Shown here in pieces: positions 26,950 through 36,989 of a stretch of DNA of 64,000 bases (position 1 is the first letter of the stretch; each line of letters opens with the position of its first letter). Below the pieces are notes generated by a model. It was not told the origin of the DNA. It did not search any database and saw only the letters and a list, made by a program, of their open reading frames with translations. The translations under genes were made by a program, and so were the position numbers. The stretch comes from Ignavibacteriales bacterium. Lineage in GTDB: Bacteria > Bacteroidota > Ignavibacteria > Ignavibacteriales > SURF-24. The stretch covers positions 124,001 through 188,000 of the forward strand of contig JAPLFH010000007.1 of NCBI GenBank assembly GCA_026390815.1, written 5' to 3'.

Positions 26950-29847
26950 ATGTGGCTTCGTAGTTGTGTCGTTTATTTACTGATAGTGATATTCCTTGTT
27001 CTTACAATTAATAAATCTTTTGCACAAAATTTTGATTATTCCAAAAGTGTTGAAAAGAAGAACCCTTTAAAAGTTCAGACAAGTAACGCAAATATTAAAT
27101 TGAATTATTTAGAGCAGCCAAAAAAACTAACTGTTGCTGGCTTAAAATCAATTTCATCAGTTTCAGCTAATTCACTTGCAGATATTTTGTTGCTCAACCC
27201 AACCATTTATAACCGCTTAACTGGTTCAAACTCACCAGAAAAAATTTCAACTGCAACAAAATTTTCAGCTAGAGTATGCTCAGATGAGTATGAACCTTTT
27301 TCACTATATCTCCTGGCAAAATCGGATCTTCATAATATTAAAGTTCAATGGACAGATTTAACCGGTGCCGGTGGTACTATTCCATCAAATGCATTGGAAG
27401 CATTTATTGCAAAATCCTGGTACCAAAAAGGTTATGAAATTAATGGACGAGGCTCAAAATGGCTTACTCAGGAATTATTAATTAAAAATGATGACCTGAT
27501 AAAAGTTGATGAATCACTTCAAACAAATTCTCTTTTGGTTCAAAGACCTGATGGATCCAAAACTTACATTATAATAAGCGATCGTACATCTGCAATTCCT
27601 TCCACAGCCAAGATTTTTGATAGCAAAGATTTACTTCCATTTTCTTTAAATACTAATAGAAGCAAACAATTATGGTTTACATTACATACACCTGATAACG
27701 CTATCGCTGGTTTTTATTCCGGTACAGTTACTTTAACCTCAGATGAAGGTGAGTTGTCTATTATTCCAATAGAAATTGAAGTGCTTCCATTCAAATTAGA
27801 TCCATCCAGATTAACCAACGCAATATACTATCACGGATATGTTGATGATAATTATTGGAAAAGGGATCCTTTTACAGCATTTGTTAAAAGCAGTAAACAA
27901 TATTCAATTGAAATGAAGGATTTAAAAGAACATGGTATTCTTTATCCGACAACAAATCAATCTTATTATAGAATTGGCATTGATTTGAATATTAGAAATC
28001 AAGTTGGATTACCCAATGATAAACTTTATTTGAAAACTTTTAGTTCGGGTACACCATCTGCAATACTTGATCTAATTAATTTGAAGAATAAAGTTATTTC
28101 CTGGAAAAATAGAATTGCACAGAGTGGGTACTCAAATCTTTATATTTATGGAATTGATGAAGCAGTTGGAAATCGATTGCTATTGGAAAGACTTGGTTGG
28201 CAGGCAATCCACGAGGCAGGTGCTAAAGTATTTGCTGCCGGGTACTATACAAATTTTAACGCAGTTGGGGATCTGCTTGATGTTGCTAATATTCAAATGG
28301 AACCAATGAAAACACAGGCGGATCTGTATCATTCAGTTAATCACCAGATTTTTAATTATTCCAATCCGCAGGTTGGTATAGAAAATCCAGAAATTTATAG
28401 AAGAAACTATGGCTTACTCTTATGGAAAGCCAACTACGATGGTAGTATGAATTATGCTTACCAGCGAGATTTTGGAAGCATCTGGAATGATTTTGATGTG
28501 GAATTAAATCAATCCAGCCCTTATAGAGATCACTGCTTTACTTATCCAATTACAGAAGGTGTAATTAGCACGGTTCAGTGGGAAGGAATGCGCGAAGCTG
28601 TTGATGATGTTAGATATCTTTCTACTCTTCTTAACAGAATGGATTCTTTAAAATCTCTGGGGAACGACATTTCTTCCTACAAGCAGTTTGTAGAATCAAT
28701 TGATCCTTCTAAGGATCTTGATAATATACGTGCAAATATAATTGACCAAATATTGAAAATAGAAAAAGGTGGAATAAGTGGGGTTGATCCAACTCCGCCA
28801 CAACTTGTTAAAGCAATGTTGTATTCAGCTACAAGTTTAAAAATAACTTTTTCAGAACCTGTTTTATCCGATGCATCAGTTGCCAGTAATTATTCGATTT
28901 CAAATAATGTAATTGTAACCGATGCATCACTAAGCGCTGACCAAAAACAAGTAACTTTAACAACTTCTCCCCATTTACTTTTTAATAATTACGCCATTAC
29001 AGTAATAAATATTAAAGACCTTGATGGAAATCTGATTGCCTCTTCTGCTAATAAGCTAAGCTATACTTATAGCGATAAAGTTTTACGTTTTGCAGAAGAA
29101 GGTATTCTTACTGATAGCAGCCAACTTACAACCATACCCGGTTCATTTGGGACTAATGTTGTTACTTGTAATACACTCGGAACAACAATTACCTTTACAA
29201 TTGATTTTCCTAAAACTGCTGATTGGTATGCCTGGGGTAGATTTTATTTTGGTGGCGGTAAAGAGGAACAGAATTCATTTCTTATTAATGTAGATGATGA
29301 TTCAACTTTTGTTTTTGGTAGTGATAGACGATATTATAAAACATGGCAGTGGGGAAGTGATGGAATAAGGCGTTCTGGTCCGTCTAAAAAATTATTGCTT
29401 GGTAATTATTCTGCCGGACTTCATAAAATTACAATTACTGGAAATGAAGATAGCAATATATTAATGTTGGATATGTTATTGCTTACACCAGATAGCAGCT
29501 TTGTTCCTTCTGATGAAAATATTGTGTTGTTAAAGGATAATAATCATGTAACAGAAAACAATATTGATTTACCAGAATCGTTTGAACTTTTTCAGAATTA
29601 TCCTAATCCGTTCAATCCAAGTACAAGGATAAAATTTGGATTGCCAAAAAATTCTTTTGTTAGCCTAAAGATATTTGATATTCTTGGCAGGGAAGTAACA
29701 ACTTTAGTTAATAAAGATATGGATGCCGGGTATTATGAGATGGAGTTAAATTCAAATGCGATTGGCGGATTAGCAAGCGGTATTTATATCTACAGTTTAA
29801 TAACAAAAGATTTTACTCAGAGTAGGAAGATGATACTTTTAAAATAA
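26950..29847 (+). CDS. T9SS-sorted DUF4091 glycosidase-like protein
   Basis: Exported, probably surface-attached protein of ~965 residues. Two ATGs (26947, 26950) follow 'gaggagg'; the second gives better spacing. A signal peptide ends near 'NKSFAQN'. The N-terminal beta region (~80-290) and the catalytic-like region with 'YIYGIDEAVG', 'GLLLWKANYDG' and 'TVQWEGMREAVDDVRYL' match DUF4091, which is related to GH123-like barrels. A Big_5-like Ig domain ('TSLKITFSEPVLSDA') starts near residue 620, then a CBM-like beta-sandwich ('DWYAWGRFYFGGG'). A T9SS domain with 'ELFQNYPNPFNPSTRIKF' ends 'SRKMILLK'. The substrate is unknown. Confidence 0.82.
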   Translation: MWLRSCVVYLLIVIFLVLTINKSFAQNFDYSKSVEKKNPLKVQTSNANIKLNYLEQPKKLTVAGLKSISSVSANSLADILLLNPTIYNRLTGSNSPEKISTATKFSARVCSDEYEPFSLYLLAKSDLHNIKVQWTDLTGAGGTIPSNALEAFIAKSWYQKGYEINGRGSKWLTQELLIKNDDLIKVDESLQTNSLLVQRPDGSKTYIIISDRTSAIPSTAKIFDSKDLLPFSLNTNRSKQLWFTLHTPDNAIAGFYSGTVTLTSDEGELSIIPIEIEVLPFKLDPSRLTNAIYYHGYVDDNYWKRDPFTAFVKSSKQYSIEMKDLKEHGILYPTTNQSYYRIGIDLNIRNQVGLPNDKLYLKTFSSGTPSAILDLINLKNKVISWKNRIAQSGYSNLYIYGIDEAVGNRLLLERLGWQAIHEAGAKVFAAGYYTNFNAVGDLLDVANIQMEPMKTQADLYHSVNHQIFNYSNPQVGIENPEIYRRNYGLLLWKANYDGSMNYAYQRDFGSIWNDFDVELNQSSPYRDHCFTYPITEGVISTVQWEGMREAVDDVRYLSTLLNRMDSLKSLGNDISSYKQFVESIDPSKDLDNIRANIIDQILKIEKGGISGVDPTPPQLVKAMLYSATSLKITFSEPVLSDASVASNYSISNNVIVTDASLSADQKQVTLTTSPHLLFNNYAITVINIKDLDGNLIASSANKLSYTYSDKVLRFAEEGILTDSSQLTTIPGSFGTNVVTCNTLGTTITFTIDFPKTADWYAWGRFYFGGGKEEQNSFLINVDDDSTFVFGSDRRYYKTWQWGSDGIRRSGPSKKLLLGNYSAGLHKITITGNEDSNILMLDMLLLTPDSSFVPSDENIVLLKDNNHVTENNIDLPESFELFQNYPNPFNPSTRIKFGLPKNSFVSLKIFDILGREVTTLVNKDMDAGYYEMELNSNAIGGLASGIYIYSLITKDFTQSRKMILLK

Positions 29848-29946
29848 GATTAGGATTTTCTTTTTAGATACAATTGGAGATAAGTACCGTAGTGCTATCA
29901 TATTAAAAAAAATAGATGAGGAGTTATTAAAAATTCACTCTTTTAT

Positions 29947-30945
29947 TTATTTCCTCTTGTATCCAAATGATTGGACATATGCTCTTTCAACAACAAAAAC
30001 CTGTCTATTAAGTAGAGAAGTTCCAAAAATTCCTATTCCACCGGATATGTTTGTAAAGACAGATTCATCTAACCTGATAGAATAATTATCCATGTATCCG
30101 TTAACACTTGAGTAATAATTGGAAAGGTTTTGATCAAATTCAAGCAATGTAAAATTGACCTCTCTAATTATATAATTAGATTTATTCGGATCACCCGCAG
30201 AAATTTGCGCCATAGCAGAATCAATCGCAGCAAAATCGTAACTAATTGAAGGTTCCCGGGTATTAGATGGATAAACCGGTTGATTACCTTGAGCATTTTT
30301 TATATACCTCATAGGTATTTCTTTAAAATGGAAATCCTCAACAGAATCCTTAATTATGCTGTATGATAAAATTAATTTTGGAAAGAATAGGTTCCCCTCT
30401 TTTGCATCCCACGAAATTATCCAGCTTTTCCCCCATCGCCATTGATCGATCAATGTAGTTATTCCGTGCACAAATGGATATGAATATTCAAACCCTTTAA
30501 GAGATGGAATTTTGGTTTTTGCTTCAAGTATTTTTCCATCCGGCAGTACTGCATTAATCTGTAGATTTGCATTCTGAGAAAAACCAAAACTTTTTGATTG
30601 CCGATAATAAATTTGTGGTAAATATGGCTCTGTATTGCTGCCTTGCAATGTGATGATCTGCCTACATTTGAAATTCAATTGTGCTACTGTAATCGAAACT
30701 TCAGCATTTGGAATTGGAGGTAACTCATGTATTTTTTGTAATGGTTTGTAACCAGGTAAATCATATAACTTTGTAAGAATTACATTAGCACCAGTTGGTA
30801 AGAATCTCTGTTCAAACTCAATTATACAGTATAAAACATTCTTGTCTTTCAAACTTTCTTTGGGATTAAAATCTTCCTCACAAGAAGTGATGACTAGTGA
30901 AAGAATAATTATTTCCAAAACCAAAAATATTTTTCTTTTCAACAT
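29947..30945 (-). CDS. DUF4249-like lipoprotein (copy B)
   Basis: Outer-membrane-directed lipoprotein with lipobox 'SLVITSC' (Cys ~22). It is a tandem paralogue of the preceding gene at 30989; both share 'HGITTLI/M.RW.WG..W.ISWD', 'AAIDSAMAQISAGDP.KS.Y' and 'NGYMDNYSIRLDES'. The DUF4249 assignment comes from this pattern and from the position right after a TonB-dependent receptor, where such proteins are commonly found. It is likely a surface-exposed partner for receptor substrate capture (inference). It is the last gene of the receptor operon, 43 bases after copy A. Confidence 0.72.
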   Translation of the reverse strand: MLKRKIFLVLEIIILSLVITSCEEDFNPKESLKDKNVLYCIIEFEQRFLPTGANVILTKLYDLPGYKPLQKIHELPPIPNAEVSITVAQLNFKCRQIITLQGSNTEPYLPQIYYRQSKSFGFSQNANLQINAVLPDGKILEAKTKIPSLKGFEYSYPFVHGITTLIDQWRWGKSWIISWDAKEGNLFFPKLILSYSIIKDSVEDFHFKEIPMRYIKNAQGNQPVYPSNTREPSISYDFAAIDSAMAQISAGDPNKSNYIIREVNFTLLEFDQNLSNYYSSVNGYMDNYSIRLDESVFTNISGGIGIFGTSLLNRQVFVVERAYVQSFGYKRK

Positions 30946-30988
30946 AAATCCTGATTATAAAAATTAGAGTAAGGATTTATAAATAAAT

Positions 30989-31993
30989 TTAATACTTCCT
31001 GCTGTAGCCAAAACTGGAGAGGTAAAGTCGATCAACAGAAAATATAACGGAATTCTTCATTGATACACCAAAAATACCAATACCACCATCAACATTTGAA
31101 TAGACAGACTCATCAAGACGAATAGAGTAATTATCCATGAAGCCATTAGTGCTTGTGTAGTAATTAGAAAGTGGGCGGTCAAATTCAATAATCTCCAGGT
31201 CTATTTCTTTTATATAATAATCAGATTTTTTTGGATCACCGGCAGAGATCTGAGCCATTGCAGAATCAATTGCTGCATATTCAAAAGTAATATGAGGTTC
31301 TCTTGTTGGCTGCGGATTGATAGGGTAATATCCATTCGATCCTTTAGCATATTTTAATGGAATTTCCTTCACATAAAATTTTTCCAATGAATCTTTTATT
31401 GTGCTGTATCTAATCCTTAATCGTGGGATAAACAAATTGCCATCATTGGAATCCCAGGAAATCGTCCAATCATTTCCCCACAGCCACCTGTTCATAAGTG
31501 TAGTAATTCCATGTTTGAACTCAAACGAATATTCGAATGTAAGAAATTTGGGCAATCTGGTTTTTGCGGATAGAATTTTCCCATCAGGAAGTGCTGCTGA
31601 TATGGAAAGATCCGCCCCCTGTGATAAGGACATAGCACCATTGGCTAACTTGTAATAAATCTCCGGCATATAAGGTTTAACACTTTTGCCTGTTAGCGTG
31701 TCTTCTAAAAAACTGTATCCGCTACCCATTCCGTTTACCTTCAAACGAATATTTGCTCCAGGGATTGATGGAGCAGTTTTACCATCGTTTGGTGGAATGT
31801 AAGCCGGGTTATCATAATTTTGTGTTAGCATTACAATTGGATTAACTGGCTGTAAAGTCTGCTCAACTTCTATAATACAATAAAGAATATTTCTTTCTTT
31901 AAAATCTTCTTTAGGACTAAAATTTTCTTCGCAGGAAAGATTTAATAATGATAGAATAGTCAGGATTAAAAACAATGAAAGAACTTTTTTCAT
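30989..31993 (-). CDS. DUF4249-like lipoprotein (copy A)
   Basis: Lipoprotein with lipobox 'SLLNLSC' (Cys 21). It has 334 residues, close in length and sequence to copy B (29947). Its ATG overlaps the stop of the TonB-dependent receptor gene as ATGA, so the two are translationally coupled. Both copies keep the N-terminal 'NILYCIIEVEQ' region and a C-terminal 'GGIGIFG' motif. Function as a surface accessory to the receptor is inferred from context. The duplication suggests two ligand specificities or a heteromeric cap. Confidence 0.74.
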   Translation of the reverse strand: MKKVLSLFLILTILSLLNLSCEENFSPKEDFKERNILYCIIEVEQTLQPVNPIVMLTQNYDNPAYIPPNDGKTAPSIPGANIRLKVNGMGSGYSFLEDTLTGKSVKPYMPEIYYKLANGAMSLSQGADLSISAALPDGKILSAKTRLPKFLTFEYSFEFKHGITTLMNRWLWGNDWTISWDSNDGNLFIPRLRIRYSTIKDSLEKFYVKEIPLKYAKGSNGYYPINPQPTREPHITFEYAAIDSAMAQISAGDPKKSDYYIKEIDLEIIEFDRPLSNYYTSTNGFMDNYSIRLDESVYSNVDGGIGIFGVSMKNSVIFSVDRLYLSSFGYSRKY

Positions 31994-34224
31994 AACTCAA
32001 CTCTTAATGTTAATGATGGCAGGAATGTTAGCATATAAACTTTTTCACCTGTATCGCGATTGAAGTAGAAAATATTTTTCTGATTATAAACATTAGTTAT
32101 ACTTGCGCCAACTGTAACATCAGCCATAAACAGACGGAATTTATTTGTAACGCTTAAATCAAGCCTGTGGTAAACAGGAAGCCTTTTTGAATTTCTTTCT
32201 CCCCAGAATGTAACGGGTAAATAATCACCATATAAATAGTTTCCAGCCCAAACATCATTAATCTGAAGTCTGTCGTAAAATCCTGCAATTGGAGTGAACG
32301 GCATTCCGGAGCTTAATGTCCACGATGCGTTTGATTGCCAGCCTTCAGCAAAGCTGTAACCGGTAATTATATTTAAGGAATGTCGGGAATCGTACCTTGG
32401 AAAATATTTTACACCGTTTTTAATTTTGTAAGCCCAGCTTAATGCGTAATTTGTTTTAAAATAAAAGTTCACATCTTTATACTCAACAGAATATTCCAAT
32501 CCGTAAGATTCGCCATTAACGTTTGTAAAATCAGCATCGCGCGAAGAATATTTTTCCTGGTTGATATCAATTAAATCGGTTATAAATTTATAATATCCTT
32601 CCAACTCCATAATAAAATTTTCTGAAAGATAAGTTTTTACACCTACAATAAAGTGGGTTGTTTCTGGCGATGAATTTTTATCGGGAATGATTACCCATGG
32701 CTCAAAAATAGAAATCAATTCGTTTTCATCAGAAAGAGTTGCAACCTCCTGGGAGTATCTGCCAATTGCAGCCTTAAGCGCAAGTGTTGGATTTGGTCTA
32801 TAAGTAAAATTTAAACGCGGCTCAAAAAGGAATGGGCGATACTTTGTTAAAGCAAGCAGCTTGGCTCTTATTCCAATATCTAAACCAATCTGTTCAAACC
32901 GGTAAAATTTGTAGTTGAAATAAATATTCATGTCCCAGCCGCTTTTATCGAACTGGGTTTTTTGTCCAAACAGGTTTACAACATTTAATTTTGTTGACAA
33001 ACCTTTATTCTGCATACCAAAAGCAATCTCATCACCACCTGGATACATGTATGTAAAATCCCAGTTGCTTGTTATATCCACAACTTTATTTGTACGCGGT
33101 TTTGCCTGACTGAAATTTGGAAGTACTTCTGCATCGAATCCACTGTAAGAAAGTGATATGACAGAAAAAAGAGGACTTGACCAGACCTTGTGCCAGTTAA
33201 TTCCACCAATAACATTCCTGATAATGTAATCCTCTTTTAACGGATCATCATTTTTAATTTCATCCCTGCTCAGGAATCCGTGTGCAACAATTTTACTGTC
33301 TTTATCAATATTTGGATTACCATAATTTACTTTAAAGGAAAGATCATAAAAATCGAATGGCGCTTCTTTATCATTTAAATATTTTTTTAGGATTTTAGAA
33401 TACCAGCTTTTTCTTGCGGTAACGATGAATGAACCATCCGGTATTGGTCCTTCAAAAGATGCTTTGCCGGTTAAGAAACTTGCATTTGCTGCAGCATGAT
33501 AATTATTTCTATTTCCATCTTTTGTAACCACATTCAGTACAGATGAAAGTCTACCACCATAAATTGGTGGAAAACCGCCTTTGTTGAATTCCAGAATTGA
33601 AATCATTTCCGGATCAATCACACTAAAAATGCCAAGTGCATGAAAAGGATTATAAACCGTTGCACCATTTAGCAAAACCAAATTCTGATCACCACCTCCA
33701 CCACGGACATAATATTTTGATGTAACATCACCGGTGGATCGAACTCCGGAAGTTGTTTGCAAATATCTGAAAATATCGCTCTCAACACCAGTGGGCATCA
33801 TTTGAATATCCTTTGGAGTAATTCTATCCAAACCAAGATCAGCAGCGTTCTCTCTATCATATCTTTCACCTATTATTGACATTTCCTGAAGCTTTATACT
33901 TGTTGGTATAAGTATGATATCAAGCTGCGTAATTTTTTCTGAGTTAATTATAACCTCAAAATTTTTAGGTTTGTATCCAACGCAAGTAACAATTACTTTT
34001 TGTTTTCCTTCCGGAATTCCGGCAATGAGGTAATAACCTCTTGCATCAGTCGAGGCACCTTTGCCAGTCCCTTTAACAACAATAGTTGCGTAACTAATAA
34101 CTTCTCCGCTAGTGGAATCTGTTACGAAACCCCGCAGATAACCTTTTCCGGCGGCGAAAATAGAAGGTTGATAAATTATAAATACAAACAAGAGGCAAGA
34201 GAGGATAGCTTTTTTTTTCTGCAC
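31990..34224 (-). CDS. TonB-dependent outer-membrane receptor
   Basis: Outer-membrane active transporter of ~744 residues. The GTG at 34224 is preferred: it follows 'acggaaaatt' and starts the signal peptide (VQKKKAILSCLLFVFIIYQ, cleavage near 'IFAAGKG'). The upstream codon at 34299 would add an unlikely 25-residue hydrophobic stretch. A CarboxypepD_reg-like module (~25-105, 'GFVTDSTSGEVISYATIVVKG' split by 'GKGASTDARGYYLIAGIPEG') is followed by a plug ('YYVRGGGGDQNLVLLNG', 'SVIDPEMISILEFNKGGFPPIYGGR') and a 22-strand-type barrel. It heads an operon with two DUF4249 lipoproteins. No SusD homologue is adjacent, so the substrate is not obviously a glycan. Confidence 0.9.
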   Translation of the reverse strand: MQKKKAILSCLLFVFIIYQPSIFAAGKGYLRGFVTDSTSGEVISYATIVVKGTGKGASTDARGYYLIAGIPEGKQKVIVTCVGYKPKNFEVIINSEKITQLDIILIPTSIKLQEMSIIGERYDRENAADLGLDRITPKDIQMMPTGVESDIFRYLQTTSGVRSTGDVTSKYYVRGGGGDQNLVLLNGATVYNPFHALGIFSVIDPEMISILEFNKGGFPPIYGGRLSSVLNVVTKDGNRNNYHAAANASFLTGKASFEGPIPDGSFIVTARKSWYSKILKKYLNDKEAPFDFYDLSFKVNYGNPNIDKDSKIVAHGFLSRDEIKNDDPLKEDYIIRNVIGGINWHKVWSSPLFSVISLSYSGFDAEVLPNFSQAKPRTNKVVDITSNWDFTYMYPGGDEIAFGMQNKGLSTKLNVVNLFGQKTQFDKSGWDMNIYFNYKFYRFEQIGLDIGIRAKLLALTKYRPFLFEPRLNFTYRPNPTLALKAAIGRYSQEVATLSDENELISIFEPWVIIPDKNSSPETTHFIVGVKTYLSENFIMELEGYYKFITDLIDINQEKYSSRDADFTNVNGESYGLEYSVEYKDVNFYFKTNYALSWAYKIKNGVKYFPRYDSRHSLNIITGYSFAEGWQSNASWTLSSGMPFTPIAGFYDRLQINDVWAGNYLYGDYLPVTFWGERNSKRLPVYHRLDLSVTNKFRLFMADVTVGASITNVYNQKNIFYFNRDTGEKVYMLTFLPSLTLRVEL

Positions 34225-34427
34225 AATAATTTTCCGTACAATATTAACTAAGTAAAAAATTTTCGTAAGAAAAATAACAATGTTGAGTATAGATAACAAA
34301 CTTTCATTAAGAATATTTGAAAATGAATTTTAATTAAATTACTTTATCCATAAAGTTTTAGCAGAATTAGATTTTATCGATGGGAATGATCTTAAATATT
34401 GATTAACAGACGATTTTCTTAATTGAT

Positions 34428-34441
34428 ACAATTGAAATTGT
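34428..34441 (+). promoter_or_regulatory. possible operator palindrome upstream of xylA
   Basis: ACAATT-GA-AATTGT is a perfect 6+6 inverted repeat ending 10 bases before the xylA ATG, overlapping the approach to its ribosome site 'taagga'. It could be a regulator site for the xylose genes, but such short AT palindromes also occur by chance. Confidence 0.25.
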
Positions 34442-34451
34442 AAGGAAATTT

Positions 34452-35786
34452 ATGGCAGAAAATATATTAATTGGAAGTAAAGAATATTTCAAAGGAATTC
34501 CTAAAATAATTTTTGAAGGGAAAGATTCAAAAAATCATTTTGCATATAAGTATTATGATGAAGACAAAATTGTGGCTGGTAAAAAGATGAAGGATCATTT
34601 TCGATTTGCAGTTGCTTACTGGCATACCTTCTGCGGAAATGGCGATGATCCATTTGGATCTGGTACAAAAAATTTTTCCTGGAATCAATCCAAAGATCCA
34701 ATACAGCACGCTAAAGATAAACTTGATGCTGCTTTTGAATTTTTTACTAAACTTGGCACTCCTTTCTACTGCTTTCACGATCTTGATTTAGTTGACGAAG
34801 GAAATTCTGTTATTGAAACTGAAAATCGTTTACGCATTGTTGTTGACTATGCAAAAGAAAAACAAAAATCCTGCGATGTTAAAGCTCTTTGGGGAACGGC
34901 AAATCTTTTTTCTAATCCGCGCTATATGAATGGGGCAGCAACAAATCCTGATTTTAATGTTGTTGCATTTGCAGCCGCACAGGTTAAAAACGCAATTGAT
35001 GCAACAATAGAACTTGGTGGAAGCAATTACGTTTTCTGGGGAGGAAGAGAAGGTTATATGTCTTTACTAAATACAAATATGAAACGGGAAATCGAACACT
35101 TTGCAAAGTTTCTTCATCTTGCAAAAGATTACGGAAGAAGAAATGGATTTACCGGAACATTTCTGATTGAGCCGAAACCAATGGAGCCAATGAAGCATCA
35201 ATATGATTTTGATTCGGCTACAGTTATTAATTTCCTTCGCGAGTTTGACCTGATGGAAGATTTTAAGTTGAACATTGAAGTTAACCATTCAACTTTAGCC
35301 AATCATACTTTTCAGCATGAGCTTCAGGTTGCCGCTAATGCTGGTATGCTTGGCAGTATTGATGCAAACAGAGGCGACTATCAAAATGGATGGGATACTG
35401 ATCAGTTTGCAATTAATATTTACGAATTAACAGAAGCTATGCTTGTAATTCTTGAATCTGGTGGTTTTAAAAACGGCGGTGTTAACTTTGATGCAAAGAC
35501 GAGAAGAAACTCAACTGATCTGGCAGATATTTTTTTTGCACATATCGGATCAATTGATTCGTTTGCCCGAGCATTATTAATAGCAAATAATATTCTTGAA
35601 AATTCAGATTACAGAAAAATGAGAAAGGCAAGATATTCTTCTTTTGATTCCGGCAGCGGAAAATCTTTTGAAGATGGAAAATTAACTCTTGAAAATCTTG
35701 GAAATTTTGCTTCTCAATCTGATGAAGCGGAAGTTAGAAGTGGCAAACAAGAATATTTTGAAAATATTATCAATCAATTTATTTAA
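34452..35786 (+). CDS. xylA: xylose isomerase (class II)
   Basis: Isomerises D-xylose to D-xylulose in the cytoplasm. At 444 residues it is of the class II length. Motifs: '[12 protein letters not shown]' (catalytic His and Asp near residue 103), 'FWGGREGY', '[16 protein letters not shown]' (metal-ligand Glu and catalytic Lys), '[16 protein letters not shown]' and '[17 protein letters not shown]'. It is the first gene of a xylA-xylF-xylG-xylH run; xylF starts 12 bases after it. Xylulokinase (xylB) is not in the window. 'taaggaaattt' precedes the ATG. Confidence 0.97.
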   Translation: MAENILIGSKEYFKGIPKIIFEGKDSKNHFAYKYYDEDKIVAGKKMKDHFRFAVAYWHTFCGNGDDPFGSGTKNFSWNQSKDPIQHAKDKLDAAFEFFTKLGTPFYCFHDLDLVDEGNSVIETENRLRIVVDYAKEKQKSCDVKALWGTANLFSNPRYMNGAATNPDFNVVAFAAAQVKNAIDATIELGGSNYVFWGGREGYMSLLNTNMKREIEHFAKFLHLAKDYGRRNGFTGTFLIEPKPMEPMKHQYDFDSATVINFLREFDLMEDFKLNIEVNHSTLANHTFQHELQVAANAGMLGSIDANRGDYQNGWDTDQFAINIYELTEAMLVILESGGFKNGGVNFDAKTRRNSTDLADIFFAHIGSIDSFARALLIANNILENSDYRKMRKARYSSFDSGSGKSFEDGKLTLENLGNFASQSDEAEVRSGKQEYFENIINQFI

Positions 35787-35798
35787 CGTGAGACTTTA

Positions 35799-36890
35799 AT
35801 GAAATTATTTACACTAAAATTCGCATCAATATTTATTATCATTCTATTACTGTCAAGTAATGGTTGCAAAAAAAATGAAAATGATCAATCAAAAATGAAA
35901 ATAAAAATTGGTTTCCTTATGGAAACATATGATCTGGATAGATGGATACGCGATGAGCAGGCATTCACTCAAAGAGCAAACAAGCTTGGCGGAGAAGTCT
36001 TTCGAGCAGTTGCTGATGGTGATCAGGATAGACAAAACAACCAGGCGGATGGATTTTTAACTAAAGGTGTTAATGCCCTGGTAGTTGTTCCAAGAAATCT
36101 TGGTACAGCAGCCAGAATAGTAAAAAGCGCACACGAAAAAAATGTTCCTGTCGTTGCTTATGATCGATTGATCCGCGACAGCGATGTTGATATGTATGTT
36201 ACTTTTGATAATGAGAAAGTAGGTTACCTTCAGGCAAAAGGAATTTTGGAAAAAGTACCGGAAGGAAATTTTATTCTGCTTGGCGGAGCTGCCTCAGATA
36301 ATAATGCCAGACTTCTACGCGCTGGACAGCTTCGTGCAATTAAGGAATATCAATCATCAACGAAAAAACAAATTAATATTCTTGCTGATCCATTTATGGA
36401 TAACTGGGACCGGGATGACGCCAGAAGAAGAATCAGTTCTATGCTTACAATGTTCAAAGCACAGGGCAAAATTGTTAATGCAATTATCGCTTCTAACGAT
36501 GCAACCGCCGGCGGAGTTGTTGCTGCATTAATGGCAGAACAAATGCAAGGAAAAATTGCTGTCTCCGGTCAGGATGCAGAACTTCAAGCCTGCCAGAGAA
36601 TTGTTGAAGGAACTCAGGCGGTTACAATTTATAAACCTGTTAAACAATTAGCAGAAGTTTCTGCAGAAGTTGCAGTTGGTCTTGCGCTTGGAGAAAAACC
36701 GGAAGCAATTGCTAAACGCTTAGGATTTACTCTTCAAAAAATAAATAATGGTTATAAAGATGTTCCATCAATTTTTCTTGAACCTGTTTTCGTTACAAAA
36801 GATAACATAAATGAAACTGTTATAAAGGATGGTTGGCAAACATTGGAAAAAGTTTACTCAGGTTTGCCTAAAGATCAGTGGAAGAAATAA
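35799..36890 (+). CDS. xylF: D-xylose ABC transporter substrate-binding lipoprotein
   Basis: Xylose-binding component of the import system. The signal 'FIIILLLSSNGC' makes it a lipoprotein (Cys ~23), unlike the soluble periplasmic XylF of proteobacteria. The peripla-BP fold starts 'KIGFLMETYDLDRW' and shows the XylF features 'QADGFLTKGVNALVVVPRN', 'VPVVAYDRLIRDSDVDMYV', 'DPFMDNWDRDDAR' and 'IIASNDATAGGVV'. It lies 12 bases after xylA. The ATPase and permease follow. Confidence 0.94.
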   Translation: MKLFTLKFASIFIIILLLSSNGCKKNENDQSKMKIKIGFLMETYDLDRWIRDEQAFTQRANKLGGEVFRAVADGDQDRQNNQADGFLTKGVNALVVVPRNLGTAARIVKSAHEKNVPVVAYDRLIRDSDVDMYVTFDNEKVGYLQAKGILEKVPEGNFILLGGAASDNNARLLRAGQLRAIKEYQSSTKKQINILADPFMDNWDRDDARRRISSMLTMFKAQGKIVNAIIASNDATAGGVVAALMAEQMQGKIAVSGQDAELQACQRIVEGTQAVTIYKPVKQLAEVSAEVAVGLALGEKPEAIAKRLGFTLQKINNGYKDVPSIFLEPVFVTKDNINETVIKDGWQTLEKVYSGLPKDQWKK

Positions 36891-36989
36891 TCTTTCGCAA
36901 AATAAAATCTTAACGTAGAAGAACATTATTTAATTTGACGTTTGACATTTTTCATCTGACCATTATTGTTTAACCAATTTAATATCAGT

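Noticed and set aside
36966-36989. TTG start of xylG eight codons upstream
   Set aside because: The added residues (LFNQFNIS) do not match the family N-terminus; ATG 36990 fits better.
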